Shown here: piece after piece, positions 34,561 to 45,935 of the stretch
Layout: each line of letters opens with the position of its first letter
Position numbering within the stretch: the first letter of the stretch is position 1
Assembly (NCBI GenBank): GCA_038501625.1
Contig: JAZAYU010000034.1
Location: 2,046,001 to 2,110,000 of the forward strand
Reading direction: 5' to 3'
Origin: Corbicula japonica
Taxonomy: Eukaryota; Mollusca; Bivalvia; Venerida; Cyrenidae
Length of the DNA stretch: 64,000 nt
Program-made: the position numbers and the translations under genes
The notes under the pieces: generated by a model
What the model was told of the DNA's origin: nothing
Seen by the model: the letters and a program-made list of their open reading frames with translations, nothing else
Database searches by the model: none

Positions 34561-34869
34561 AATTTTAAAGCTTGATTTCTTGTTCCATATTTCTCTTGCT
34601 GAATATTACTCTGATGCATTTGTCACAGTTCAACCATTAACTACTAATGTTCAGCAACAATGCCTTGAGTTATGTGATAAGTTTTTGAAAAAACCATTGC
34701 TGATAATATTAGTTTGTTAAGAGTTATTTCACCAAAGCAACTTGTGCATTTGTGTTCTTGAGGACCTGATGAGGCAAGAGCAAAGTTGAATCATTCTGGA
34801 GCATGGTTTAAAACCTCAGTGGTACATGTTTTCTCGAAGTAAAAAAGACACCCTTCCTATCTTCATTTT

Positions 34870-36560
34870 AACATAATATGCGCTCTGTAATTATTAGTCA
34901 AAATGTTTTTCTAACATACTGAACCATCATTATTTGGATTTATATGGTCAAATAAATGGGTATTTGACCAACCTGTTATATTAAGGTGGCACTCTCCTAG
35001 ATTAAACGGGTGACACTAAAGCTCAAGGAATTCTGAAACTCTTATTTTCATATAATAAAGGCACAACTAATATAATATGGTAACTCTACTTGTTTCTTTG
35101 ATACACAGTTTGGATAAAAACTACTCCTCTTGTCCTAATATGTCTATGGACACAATTTGTAACTGGAATAGAGGAGTTCAAGTTTATCAGTTCAGAGAAG
35201 CTTATTGGCTTGGTAAATATCAAAACATAATTCATTATACATGTACTTAGTATAAATGTACTTATATTAAGAAGCGGAATTTACACTCCTTGAATGTTGG
35301 GGAATTAACTCAAGAAGTTGTTCTGTAAATGTTCCACAGTTTTATTTGTATATGAATTTCATACACATAACACATGTAAGTCAAATACACTGGAAGTCCA
35401 AGTGATTTAAGTTCAACAGATCTTATACAATAGTTTGGTAGATCCAAATTTGTTAAGATAATTAATAATGTCAGTTGGCAATAACCACACTGTAAATTAA
35501 ATGTCAAGTTGGAAAATCCTATTCTTGTAAAAGTAAAGTCTGCTGGAAGGTCCAGTAGATGCTTATTGTTTAGAAGGTAAATCCATTCTGCTGGACACTT
35601 TGAAATTAAGTTTTAACAACAACTTTGATAAGGCGGGGCTTAAGGCCCATGTGATCTAATTTGCATAAAGAATCCTGCATTAATTTCTGCCTAATACATG
35701 ATTTGCAGTGACAGGTAATCAATATGTAAGATAAACCATTTTAGCACCTTAATGATAATAATCTTTAACAAAGTTATATAATATTAATTGCTATGGAAAC
35801 ACAGTATGGTTTCAGATAGACATAACAATTAGTTGTCAAAAAGTTTTGACATCTACAACTTAAAGGTCCAGTCTTCTAAATCACAAAGAGACAAAGATAT
35901 TTCTAGCTTGGCTTATGATAAGATAGATATACAGATAATACAATTAAGGTGTCTAGTGCTTGTGGCATTTACAATTTTCTTAGCACATTGATTATATTAA
36001 CAAAGTGTCACAGAGCTTGACACATCATAAAGATGATAATAAGTTGTTTTCTAATAAACATTAAGTAAAATAACTGAAATGCAAAAATATGAAATATTTG
36101 CAGCATAATAATTATTATCAACAACATCTTAAAATAATGACAATTTCAGAACAGTGATGCAAATGAAACCATGTGCTACCAATAAGACAAAACATGCGCA
36201 ATGTTTTTATCAGTTGCTTCATGAAATAAACAATTGTGGACATATTGTTGTATCTACAATGATATAATTATACATCATTGACTTATTCATGATCTAACGT
36301 CTTCCGCCAGTATCATAGAGAGAATATTTTGAATTCTGAAAGCAAATGGTTTTCAGGGAATTATATCATTACTAAGTGCATTTTTGCCACAAAGTGAAAT
36401 GCCTTTACCCCTTCCTCCATAGGCACAACTTTTCCCCTGTCTTTTTTCACTGATGAAGTCCCAGTTTTACATCCCCCTTTTCAACTGGCCATCTCTTACA
36501 GTCACATCCATAACACATGACACTGAACATCCTGCCAATGGCTTGTTGAATGATAAGACT
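34870..36560. other. Intron-like AT-rich DNA, no gene seen
   Basis: No finger motif or repeat unit recognised. Minus open frame 35310-35507 unsupported. Confidence 0.4.
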
Positions 36561-36564
36561 TCTA

Positions 36565-36710
36565 TGCCCAAGGTTATAAAACTGAGCATGGAAACCAGTC
36601 TCAAATCTCAAGCATCTGATTGGCTGAAATGGCGACCAGTCGCCATTTCAGCCAATCAGATGCTTGAGATTTGAGACTGGTTTCCAATCTCAGTTTTATA
36701 ACCTTTAGCC
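36565..36710. mobile_element. Full-length foldback MITE with CTA duplication
   Basis: CTA at 36562-36564 and 36711-36713; arms TGCCCAAGGTTATAAAACTG and 'cagttttataacctttagcc'. The centre is a near-perfect palindrome. Confidence 0.85.
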
Positions 36711-37677
36711 CTATTGTCTATTATTGTGGATGCACTTATATTGTTGGGCAAAAATTAAGTGGAATTCTGATTTTGTTTGTATGTAATTTCATGGATTTTG
36801 ATTTTCTTAACTAAGAGTTTATTTTTATGTTGTTGTTTTTTTTTTGTTTTTGGTTGCGCGGGGAGGGGGGGGGGTACAATTTGTGGATCAATTTTCTGAT
36901 GAACTATTGTACCCTATGAAAATTAGTGAATTCACAGTATTTTAGTCAACAGGTTTAAATATTTCAAGTGCTAGGAATTATCATCTATATTAAAACATTT
37001 TTTTATGTACATCATATTGTAACCAGGGGTTCTGCTAATTAATCAACTCTGAATTGCAGTTCTGTATTTTATTGTTATGTAGTATGAAGTCTGAAACAAA
37101 CAAACAAAAGTTACACTATCACAATTACAATATTCATAATAAATATAATTGAAATTCAAATGCATTTCATTGTAAATACAAATACAATTTCAAATACAAT
37201 TACAAATTACAAATATTAAAAGTAAAATTAAACAAACTTACCAGAACTGCTGAACACAAAAATGAATGCTAATAAATTTATCTCTTTGCAGAGTTATTGC
37301 TAAGTGTTTTCAGGTGTTTCAACATATCTCAACAGAGACAACTGAGGGACTGCCTAAGAAATTAAAGACAAAAAGCAAGAAAACTAAAAAAGCGGGAAAT
37401 GTCATGTGACCACCCATTCACTCATGCATACATCACACTCAAACCAGTTTTACAAGTCATATGACATAATTAAGATATATTTAACACACAATAGACAGGA
37501 CAATAACTAGTACAAGACAGGACACTATCTTGGACATGACTGTAAGTATTGTCCAACAACATTGACCTGGCACTCTTGAATTTGACCCTGTAGTCGGTAT
37601 ATTTCGTAAACTTTACGATCTAAATTTAAATCGATATGTTATGTATAACCAATTTTAATAAGCTACAAGATGTAAGA
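36711..37677. other. No gene; poly(T)/poly(G) tract near 36837-36875
   Basis: Simple-sequence patch plus AT-rich DNA with 'caaatacaattacaa' runs near 37140-37220. Confidence 0.4.
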
Positions 37678-37765
37678 AGCCCGCTTAGCGCAGTCGGTCA
37701 AAGTGTTTAAATTCAAGAATAACGACGTAAACTCATGGGTTCGAATTAATGTTTTAGCCACTTTT
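37678..37765 (+). repeat. tRNA-like sequence, possible SINE head
   Basis: A-box-like TAGCGCAGTCGG and B-box-like GGTTCGAATTA are separated by about 45 bp, as in a tRNA with an enlarged variable region. The acceptor arms do not pair, so it is not a working tRNA gene. Confidence 0.45.
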
Positions 37766-38054
37766 GTTTGTTTTATTTTAATTTTAAAATTTCCATTCTT
37801 TTAATTTCGTATAGACTGTTATTTTTCTGTGTAAACTACCGGTGAAGTGTGAAGTATTTTATAACTGAATATTTTGTGTGTATGGGCTAAAGTAAAATGC
37901 ATTTATAGCCTATACGGTTGCATAATGTCACAAATAAAATTGTAGAAAAACACTATTCAAAGGGTTTTCTAAAACCAGATGTACGAGTTGTAAAACGATT
38001 TCAAATAATTTTTTTACAAGTAAAAGAAAAAAATGTGTATTTTTATAAAATAAT

Positions 38055-38125
38055 GTTTGTAAGGATTCGAACCAGAGACCATCAGATCCGTAGTCCGGCA
38101 TGTATACCAAGACACCACAACTCAC
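38055..38125 (-). pseudogene. tRNA-Arg(ACG)-like relic
   Basis: Minus strand contains GACTACGGATCTG (anticodon loop CTACGGA) and a good B box GGTTCGAATCC, both as in metazoan tRNA-Arg(ACG). The 5' half is degenerate and the acceptor stem does not pair. Confidence 0.5.
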
Positions 38126-38683
38126 TGACGTTGAAGGAGTGAACAATTATATCAGTTTGTTCTCTGGTTACATGTATGTACCAGTGTTTTTCCTATGACC
38201 TTTACGAAATTTAATGAGGTGCCAGGTCAATATTGTTGGACAATAGGACATGACAGTAAACAAATAATGACTGATGGAATGTGATGGAATGACACTGGTT
38301 ATAATATTAATAATATAAACACCATATTTATAGTAATTACTCTTGAATATCACATGTAATTCTAAAATCAGTTCAATAGAAATCCAAGAATTTGGTACAA
38401 AGCCTTTAGGGCTTATAAAAGTATCTGGTAAATTCAGTGATCCAACTGCTTTGTAACCACAATGGTTCATTAAGTCCATGTTTGAATCAAGGATTGAATC
38501 CAGGTAGTATCTTTCATGCTTTTCTGGTGCTGTACTGAATTATTGCCAAGTAATGTACACTTTTTTAACAATTACACCATTACTGGAATTAGAATTTTTA
38601 AGCCTGAAAAGTAATAATCACTTCGAGCTTGGATTGTTTTGCAAAGCATACAAAATCACCTTTATAGTCATGTGTATCTGGCA

Positions 38684-38934
38684 CTAATCATTGGTATTTA
38701 GAATGTTCAAGTTTGGATTGGTATGTTTGTTCACTTCGTGTACTTTGAGATGGTCTTTTCTTGAAGATCTGTGCTTACAGAACCTACACTTGTATGGTTT
38801 GAGTCCTGTATGTGTTAACATGTGCCGCATACAGTTGTGTTTGTTGTTGAACACTCTGCCACATTCTGGACAAAAATGGAATTGTGACTCTCCCGGAAAC
38901 TTCTGTGGTGAGCCTGCAATCTGTACAATGCTCC
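38684..38934 (-). CDS. Alternative last exon, two C2H2 zinc fingers
   Basis: A 251-nt exon. The acceptor TTATTTATTGCAG abuts 38934, the entry phase is 1, and the stop TAG is at 38684-38686, giving 82 residues. The linker includes SIVQIAGSPQKFPGESQ. Finger 1 is C-x2-C-x12-H-x3-H (CPECGRVFNNKHNCMRH), followed by linker TGLKPYK and finger 2 (CRFCKHRSSRKDHLKVH with H-x4-H). A second in-frame AG lies 19 nt into the exon (ATTGCAG), so a slightly shorter variant is possible. The RKDHLK helix is shared with the exon at 41.6 kb. Confidence 0.85.
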
Positions 38935-39727
38935 CTGCAATAAATAACATACAATTATTATCTATTGTTGACATGCTTGAATTTTTTGTTTAACACTTAA
39001 CATAGCAACGTTAATTCTTTATTCCTATGATATGACTTTTATGGCATATGCCAACAGTGTAGATCCACCAGCACACAATTACATACCATCTGATCAGGAT
39101 CTACACTGTGCAATGTTTGATTCATTGGGATATTTCTGACCAAGAAGTGCAAATCCATATCTGGTTATATGGATACACTGGTCGAACACCCAATAAAGCC
39201 ATAATATGAAGTAAAGGATTAACTTTATTTTGCTCCAACCAGATCAAATTGGACTAAAAATCAGCGTGGACTTCAATCAGTAACACAATCATGCAACCTG
39301 TCATATCAAAACCCATACTGCTTCAATTCAATTAATTCAAACTTTATTTACCACAAATTACAATTACAACAAAGCAACATTAACCCTTATTTTATTTGCA
39401 TTTAGATGTTACAACAACAAAAATTCATTAACTCCAATTTTATGGACTTTGGCTACAACAAATTAACATTAACTCAAACTTTATTTGTAGTCAACATTAA
39501 CTATGAACATAAAATATTTATTTAACAACAACTAATCATTATATAAGTCTATCTGCAGTATTTCTGCCAATTTAATGTCCAATTGAATAAGTTCAAAATG
39601 TAAGGGACATAATTTTCAACAGAAAGTCAGACAAATGGGACATACAAATAGTTGAGGCCAAAATTTCTGGTTCTATCATTACTTGTATTCAGGACACTGC
39701 TGCTTCAGCTCTGTAACTTCAAACTGT
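38935..39727. other. Intron; eroded TTAA-type MITE near 39050-39230
   Basis: 'gtgtagatccaccagcac' and 'tctgatcaggatctacactg' near 39060-39120 belong to the MITE interior family. The rest is AT-rich. Confidence 0.5.
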
Positions 39728-39731
39728 TTAA

Positions 39732-39966
39732 CCCTTTCCTCCAAATAAACACTATAATCATGGGCGAACTGTTCTGTAGATACAGATCAGCTGGCACATC
39801 ATGCCATTTTATCAGGATCTGCACTGTTCACTTTTTTGATTCATTAGGTTATTTCTAACAAAAAAGCGAACGCCGCAGATCCTGATCAGATGGCACGGAT
39901 GTGCCGGCTGATATGGATCTTCACTGTTCGCTCGTGTGATAAAAGTCATATTTGTGGAGGAAAGGG
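39732..39966. mobile_element. TTAA-flanked MITE (piggyBac type)
   Basis: TTAA 39728-39731 and 39967-39970; ends CCCTTTCCTCC / GGAGGAAAGGG. Confidence 0.85.
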
Positions 39967-40421
39967 TTAAATATTACAAAATATAAACAGAAAAACAAAT
40001 CTATATACAACTCTACAATCTAACTGATTGTCATACCTCAATGAATGTAATAATTCATCAAATTAATTTTAAGTGTAACATGTAGGAACCTCACCAGAGT
40101 TCATATCAGCAGGAGATAAATGGCTTCTGCCATGTTAAGGAATCATTAAACCCTTGTTTTTACTAATTTTGTTAGCTAAGTCTGCTTGAGCAAAACTTGA
40201 ATGTCATTGAACCTTTGAATGGCTGGTCAAATGTTGCTTAACTGATATATGGCTTGGTGAAATGTTCCCGGAGTGCATAAATGTCTGGCCAAATATCCCA
40301 CAATTGTTACATGGCCTTATTAAATGGTCTAATCAAATAAAAATGAATTACATTTAATGATAGTGTTTTATACCAAGAATGAAATTTATAGTAAAAGTAG
40401 AGATTTTTGTAACATCCTGTG

Positions 40422-40525
40422 CCAAAGATCATAAAACTAAATCTTGGGACGAGTCTCAAACCTCAAGCCTCTTATGCCCGAGATTTAAAACTGGTCTCCA
40501 ATCTTAGTTTTATGATCTTGGGCAA
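40422..40525. mobile_element. Internally deleted foldback MITE
   Basis: Termini 'gtgccaaagatcataaaact' and 'agttttatgatcttgggca'; the centre is reduced. Confidence 0.65.
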
Positions 40526-40644
40526 TGAATGATATGTCATCACACTAGTGCAAAAACTGGTATTTATAATGTTTCCATGGTATTTATAATGTTTTTGCAC
40601 TTAGGTGACGCCATGACGATGTGATCTTGTTATATTTCAAACAG

Positions 40645-40790
40645 GACCCAACATAAGATCATAAAACTGGGATGGTAGACCAGACTCAAATCTCAAGCAT
40701 CAGTTGGTTAAAATTGAGACCTGTCCCCAAACAGAACAATCAAAAGCTTGAGTTCAGAGACTGTTCTGCAAACTCAGTTTTATGTTTAAT
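40645..40790. mobile_element. Decayed foldback MITE
   Basis: 'acataagatcataaaactggga' and 'ctcaagcatcagttggttaaaa' with a poor right arm. Confidence 0.5.
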
Positions 40791-40814
40791 TTTTGCATTC
40801 TTTGCACTAGAAAA

Positions 40815-41170
40815 AAAAAGTTGAGAAATCAAAGACTAATAGAAATATTAAGAAATGACCAAGTGATAGCCAATGTTATTTTTTGTGTCAAAATTCAAGT
40901 ACAGAGAATGGCACAACACCATCAAATGTGGCCTTGACCTAAAGAATTTGGCATCATCATCATAAGCAACATAATTTAAAATTTAATGAAGAAAAAACTA
41001 AGAAATGTTAAAGTTATAGCGAACATTATGTCAAAATCCAACAAAAAGGGGCATAACTCCGTTAAATGTGATCTTGACCTAAAGAATTTGGCATCATCAT
41101 GACCGTATTGTCTTAAGCAACATTATTTGAAAGTTTGATATGGACCGCCAGACAAACAAATCGATCCCTT
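40815..41170. repeat. Two-copy repeat, about 160 bp
   Basis: 'gaccttgacctaaagaatttggcatcatcat' occurs twice with 'agaaatgttaaagttatagc'-like starts, followed by 'gaccgccagacaaacaaa'. Confidence 0.6.
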
Positions 41171-41557
41171 TGTATCCCCTACACAAAAATGAAGTATTTT
41201 ATTTTTCTGTATAAATTAAAACAATAAACACAACTAAAGCCATGTTAGATACCATTTGATGTTCCAGCTATGTGTGTGTGTTCACAACTCACTTCCACAA
41301 TTTGAAAAAGTGTATGTGAACAAAAGCATCTGAACTTTTGTCACAAGTTAACATTTGAACATCATTCTATAATAGTCAAAACTTTTTACATGCATTTTCT
41401 AAAATGACTAATCTTCACTTTACAAATTTGTATGCCTTTTTTGTCACTCTGTACTTTCACATTTGTACAGCATAAATTTCAAAATCTTCTAAAATGACTG
41501 ATCTGTATTCATGAAAGTACACATTTTCATGTTTCTAACGGTAGCACTGTTTTTTTT

Positions 41558-41784
41558 CTATCCTACAAGTTTTCTTCCATGTCTGGTGTACATGTGAGTT
41601 TTCAGATGGTCTTTCCGCGATGTCCTATGCTCACAAAATGTGCACTGGAACGGTTTTTGTCCCGTGTGCATGAACAGGTGTCTTGCTAGTATCTGTCTAT
41701 TTCTGAACACTTTTGGACAATGTATGCACTTGTATGCATCAGTTACTGGGTCCCGGGCAATCCCATCCAGCTCTTTCAAAATGC
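41558..41784 (-). CDS. Alternative last exon, two C2H2 zinc fingers
   Basis: A 227-nt exon. The acceptor TCTTGTATTACAG abuts 41784, the entry phase is 1, and the stop is at 41558, giving 74 residues. The linker SILKELDGIARDPVTDAY is followed by finger 1 (CIHCPKVFRNRQILARHLFMH), linker TGQKPFQ, and finger 2 containing HRTSRKDHLKTHMYTRH. The open frame continues upstream of the acceptor only because a minisatellite there happens to be open (repeated YYRVLF-like units); that part is intron. Confidence 0.85.
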
Positions 41785-41786
41785 CT

Positions 41787-41960
41787 GTAATACAAGAAAA
41801 CAGAACTCTGTAATACAATGAACAAAACTCTATAATATAAGGGACAGAACTCTGTAAAACAAAGACACATAACTCTAAAATACAATGAAGAAAACTCTGT
41901 AAAACAAGGAACAGAACTCTGTAGTACAAGGAACAGAACTGTGGAATATAAGTAACAGAA
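41787..41960. repeat. 22-bp minisatellite adjoining a splice acceptor
   Basis: About eight units of 'gaacagaactctgtaatacaa'. On the minus strand each reads TTGT.TTACAG|AG, copying the acceptor of the 41.6-kb finger exon. Confidence 0.75.
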
Positions 41961-41991
41961 CCAATGTAATATGCATAATTTTCAATTTTAA

Positions 41992-42350
41992 CCCTTTACT
42001 CCATGGAAATGGCTTACATCCCATGTGCAACCAGTGTAGATCCAGATCAGCCTGTACATCTGTTTAACCTACTTTACAGTGTTGGACAGTCAGAATCAGT
42101 TTCATGAATCTAAATGTGAAAACAGTGCCCAAGGTTATAAAACTGAGCATGGAAACCAGTCTCAAATCTCAAGCATCTGATTGGCTGAAATGGCGACCAG
42201 TCGCCATTTCAGCCAATCAGATGCTTGAGATTTGAGACTGGTTTCCAATCTCAGTTTTTATAACCTTCAACCCAGAGTAGACCCTGCCGGAGAATCTGGA
42301 TCTACGTTTGTTGCATATTGTCGCAAGTCATATTTATGCAGTAAAGTGTA
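41992..42350. mobile_element. TTAA-type MITE interrupted by a foldback MITE
   Basis: Left end TTAA CCCTTTACTCC at 41988. The interior resumes after the insert with 'agaatctggatctacgt' and ends near 'gcagtaaagtgtaaccc'. Confidence 0.6.
42126..42272. mobile_element. Full-length foldback MITE, nested
   Basis: CAG at 42123-42125 and 42273-42275; arms TGCCCAAGGTTATAAAACTG and 'cagtttttataaccttcaacc'. Confidence 0.85.
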
Positions 42351-43071
42351 ACCCGTAAAGATGTAACTGTAAATAAATTAACCGAACGAGAGACATAACC
42401 AAAGTTATAACATTCAGTCTTTAAGGATTGCTGAATGCCAACAGATCAAGAAATCTAATGTTAATAAAATACATGAAAAACTATAACAGAAACAAAAGCA
42501 AGGGGCAGAGAATCAGTTGAGCACCAACTAAACTGTTTGATACCAGTTACATAATGTTGTTGATGTAAATTCCAGACAGTTCTCTGACAATCATGAATTT
42601 AAATTCCAGACATTTCTTATAATCTATTTTATGTATTGTATTCAGGTAACTAAAATTCCTACATGTGTGTGCATCACTACATTACTCCAATAGCTCAAAA
42701 TATTTTGGCAAAAGCTTGGAATGGCATCATAAAATATTATCAGAATGCAGAATCTACATTATAAAAACAAGGGAGTGTTTTTGTGCCACAGAAACTTCAC
42801 TGGCAACACATACCGACAGACTGATAATGGTACTGTGGTATCATTTAATTTAGCAGGGACGAATTTTCCAACAAAAAAACAATTGATTATATTTGCAGGG
42901 GCATATTAATATGCAAGATAAAATTTTTCAAGTAAGAAATAATATACATAGTGTAATTTTGCAGGGGTTTAGCTTAGCAAATTCAAACCAGCACGAAATA
43001 TGTTAAATTTAAACCTCTGTGAAATATATTGAAATAAATTATATAAGGTATAATATTTATGTAATAAAATT

Positions 43072-44066
43072 TTATATCCTTTCCACGACCATAACGTATT
43101 TAAACGTGACAAAATTTTGACTTCCCAAAACCCGGCCCTGTTTTACGGGAAGACGCCCGAAACGTATTTAAACGTGTCAAAAAAATCGCTTTTCAAAACC
43201 CGACCCTGTTTTTTCATCGGAAACCCGTCAATTTATTTTTCATTTTTAAAAAAGTCCTTACTTTGGTGGCTATTTAAAAGAACGCGGAATCATCGATCAG
43301 TATTTTAAAACCATTAGTCATTTGAATGCATCACATATTTTCTCTTAAATATTATTTAGTAAGAAATTGAATACATTTGACCTAGATAATCTGATAAGAA
43401 AATTAGTAATTTTAAAAAGTTCAATTTTAAGAAAAAAAATCTAATTACATGTGTTGCTGTTTCTTCATCTTCCATTGTCAAAATAAAAAAGTGGCTCCAA
43501 AACAGTTATTCATTATTTTAAAAAAATCCTTTATCTACCTAGTAATTACTTAAAAATGACATTTTTTGCAATGGCATAAAAATTAATTACTGTTAATTAG
43601 ATTAATTAATTTACGGAATTTTACGTTACAGTCTTCCTGCGATAAACCAAATTTTTCACATATTACCTAAAAGAGCGTTGAAATTCAGGATTTTAACGCA
43701 CTATTCTTGATATGCTTTTTTCCACCTTTTTTACAGAAGAAAGACCGTAATGTTAGATAACATGTTTTACACGGGTTTCTTACCATGTTGAAAATTCCGA
43801 ATTTCTTTAAAAGGTAGAATACCGGTAACGGACAAAAGCGTATATGCTTTATTCAAACATACACTTTTCAACGGGCACTAAAATAAAATTTACGCAGATT
43901 TACGTTATGGTTTTTAAAATCGTGAAAAAAGCACACGTTTAATTACGTTTCGGGCAACCTCCAGTAAAACAGGGTCGGGTTTTGGGAAGTCAAAATTTTG
44001 TCACATTTAAATACGTTACGGACGTCCGTCCAGAAAACAGGGTCGGGCGTGGGAAGGATATATAGG
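43072..44066. mobile_element. Non-autonomous DNA element with long TIRs, about 1 kb
   Basis: Left TIR 'tatcctttccacg...acgtatttaaacgtgacaaaattttgacttcccaaaaccc...' is mirrored at the right end ('gggttttgggaagtcaaaattttgtcacatttaaatacgt...gggaaggatata'). Arms of about 150 bp contain a doubled 'acgtatttaaacgtg' and 'cccgaccctgtttt'. No transposase frame inside. Confidence 0.75.
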
Positions 44067-44368
44067 CGAGAAATCTCTTCATATAGACAAGCATTACTTT
44101 TGTAACAGTTGCATAGCATTCTTTTAACAATAATAGTATAAAAGTCAGCTATTTAGATAGCCAATCAGACACTCAAGACTTGTGACTGGTCTATAGTTTT
44201 TACCCTATTTTATTATCAAGGACCCTGAAATGTTACTAGCAACTCTGAAGCTGCAGCTGAATGCATGCTTATATTCACTTTTCTGATATACTTACACATT
44301 AAGAATAGTTCTGGGCCCAAGATCAAAACTTTGATATTCAGCAAACAATTAACAAGGCTTATACCTGG

Positions 44369-44512
44369 GCCCATGATCATAAAACTGAGATAGAATACCA
44401 GTCTCAAATCTCAAGCATCTAATTGGCTAAAATGATGCCCAGACATTTCAGACAATCAGATGCTTGAGATTTGAGACTGGTCTCCTGATTTAGTTTTATG
44501 ATCTTGGGCATA
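44369..44512. mobile_element. Full-length foldback MITE in a palindromic site
   Basis: Termini 'gggcccatgatcataaaact' and 'agttttatgatcttgggca'. Flanks AAGGCTTATACCT and AGGTATAAGCCTT are themselves complementary. Confidence 0.8.
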
Positions 44513-44995
44513 GGTATAAGCCTTTTTATGTTTGTAGGGACTGCAAATGTTGAATATCAAAATTTTAGTAAGCAAAAGATTAAGGAAATGACAAGAAACA
44601 ATGACATGAAACAATATTATAACTCAAACATGTTTCAATTTTATTTCAATCTGAATCGAGAGCAGTATATGTACACATGTGCAGTACATGAAATAGAATA
44701 ATTAACACAATATTTATTTCACTTCCATTTTAATTTATTTCTAAATCAGAGGTATATTATTATGCATAAATGTCATAGAAATGTCAAAGAATAATTCTCA
44801 AGAGTTTGTTCATTTCCATTTTAATTTTTTTTATACGACAGGTGTTCTCTTATTCATAAATGTCATAGAATAATTCCAACACATGTTTATTTCACTTCTA
44901 TTTTATTATCATTTTTTTAAAATTTGCATGTTCCTTACGCATAAATGTCACAGAATTATTCACACACGATTATTTCACTTCCGTTCATTTCATCT

Positions 44996-45231
44996 TTAAA
45001 GTAGAGGCATTTTCCTGTGCATCAAAGTCTCATGTACTTTCAAGCTGTCCTTCCTTGCACTCCTGTGTTCACAGTATGTGCACTTAAATGGTTTAAGTCC
45101 AGAGTGTGTTAGAACATGTCTCTCGTAGCTTTGTTTTGTGGTAAACACCTTGAGACATTCATTACATAGGTAGGTTTGTGTGAGTGCACTCCCTTGCCAT
45201 CTAGACAGGTCTCCAGACTTTGTTTCATGTC
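44996..45231 (-). CDS. Alternative last exon, two C2H2 zinc fingers
   Basis: A 236-nt exon. The acceptor TTTTATTTGTTCTTTACAG abuts 45231, the entry phase is 1, and the stop TAA is at 44996-44998. After a short linker (HETKSGDLSRWQGSALTQT) come finger 1, C-x2-C-x12-H-x3-H (CNECLKVFTTKQSYERHVLTH), joined by SGLKPFK to finger 2, C-x2-C-x12-H-x4-H, containing the motif HRSARKDSLKVH. The second finger shares the H-R-x-x-R-K-D-x-L-K-x-H signature with the exons at 41.6 and 38.7 kb, so these three are paralogous cassettes. A foldback MITE lies about 480 bp downstream. Confidence 0.85.
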
Positions 45232-45464
45232 CTGTAAAGAACAAATAAAAACAGTTCAAATTTAGATTAAATATGTTCCTTCGAAGACAAAGTTCTGCAT
45301 CAAGATAATCCTTTACACCATTATAATAAACAGATCTTCAGATCTTATTGCATGAGTGTGGGACTAGTGTAGGTCCAGATCAGCCTGCATACCATGCCAT
45401 CTCATCAGGATCTTCAATTCATAACATTTCTGACAAAGATGCAACAAGTGTAGATCCAGATCAG

Positions 45465-45608
45465 TGCCCAAGGTTATAAAACTGAGCATGGAAACCAGTC
45501 TCAAATCTCAAGCATCTGATTGGCTGAAATGGCGACCAGTCGCCATTTCAGCCAATCAGATGCTTGAGATTTGAGACTGGTTTCGAAACTTAGTTTTATA
45601 ATCTTCAG
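45465..45608. mobile_element. Foldback MITE nested in a TTAA-type MITE
   Basis: Inserted after 'gatccagatcag' of the TTAA-family interior, which resumes as 'ttgatggcatggatgtg' after 45609. Confidence 0.75.
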
Positions 45609-45814
45609 CCTTGATGGCATGGATGTGTAAGATTATCTGCACTGGTCGCACATGCAGAAAAAACCCTATACATATGGAGTAAAGAGTTGGATATATGAAT
45701 ACAATATAATGGCTGAAATTCAAATTTGATTGATCATTCCTTGCAGAGTGACATTTATACTTTGATTGAATTCCCTTATCACTGCAGTCCTAGGTTTAGA
45801 TGCCTTGTGCTTAA

Positions 45815-45935
45815 CCCTTTCCTGTATAGATACACCTTTATTGCTAGGGCGAACAGTTTAGATCCAGAAGTGCCGGATGATCTGGATCTACACTGGTCGC
45901 ACATGCGTAAAAATGCGTATATATCCAGGAAAGGG
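45815..45935. mobile_element. TTAA-flanked MITE, short
   Basis: TTAA 45811-45814 and 45936-45939; ends CCCTTTCCTGTATA / TATCCAGGAAAGGG. Confidence 0.85.

Larger units (their letters stand above)
32130..34750. repeat. Segmental duplication, unit 2
   Basis: Shares 'tacaagat...aaaatttcaattga' at the start, 'ggagacctagcccagtataaaa', the finger exon, and the RT relic ending 'accattgctgataa'. It lacks the three MITEs of unit 1 and thus preserves their empty sites. Confidence 0.8.

Noticed and set aside
41785..41929. N-terminal extension of the 41.6-kb finger frame (repeated YYRVLF)
   Set aside because: It is minisatellite sequence upstream of a good acceptor, hence intron.
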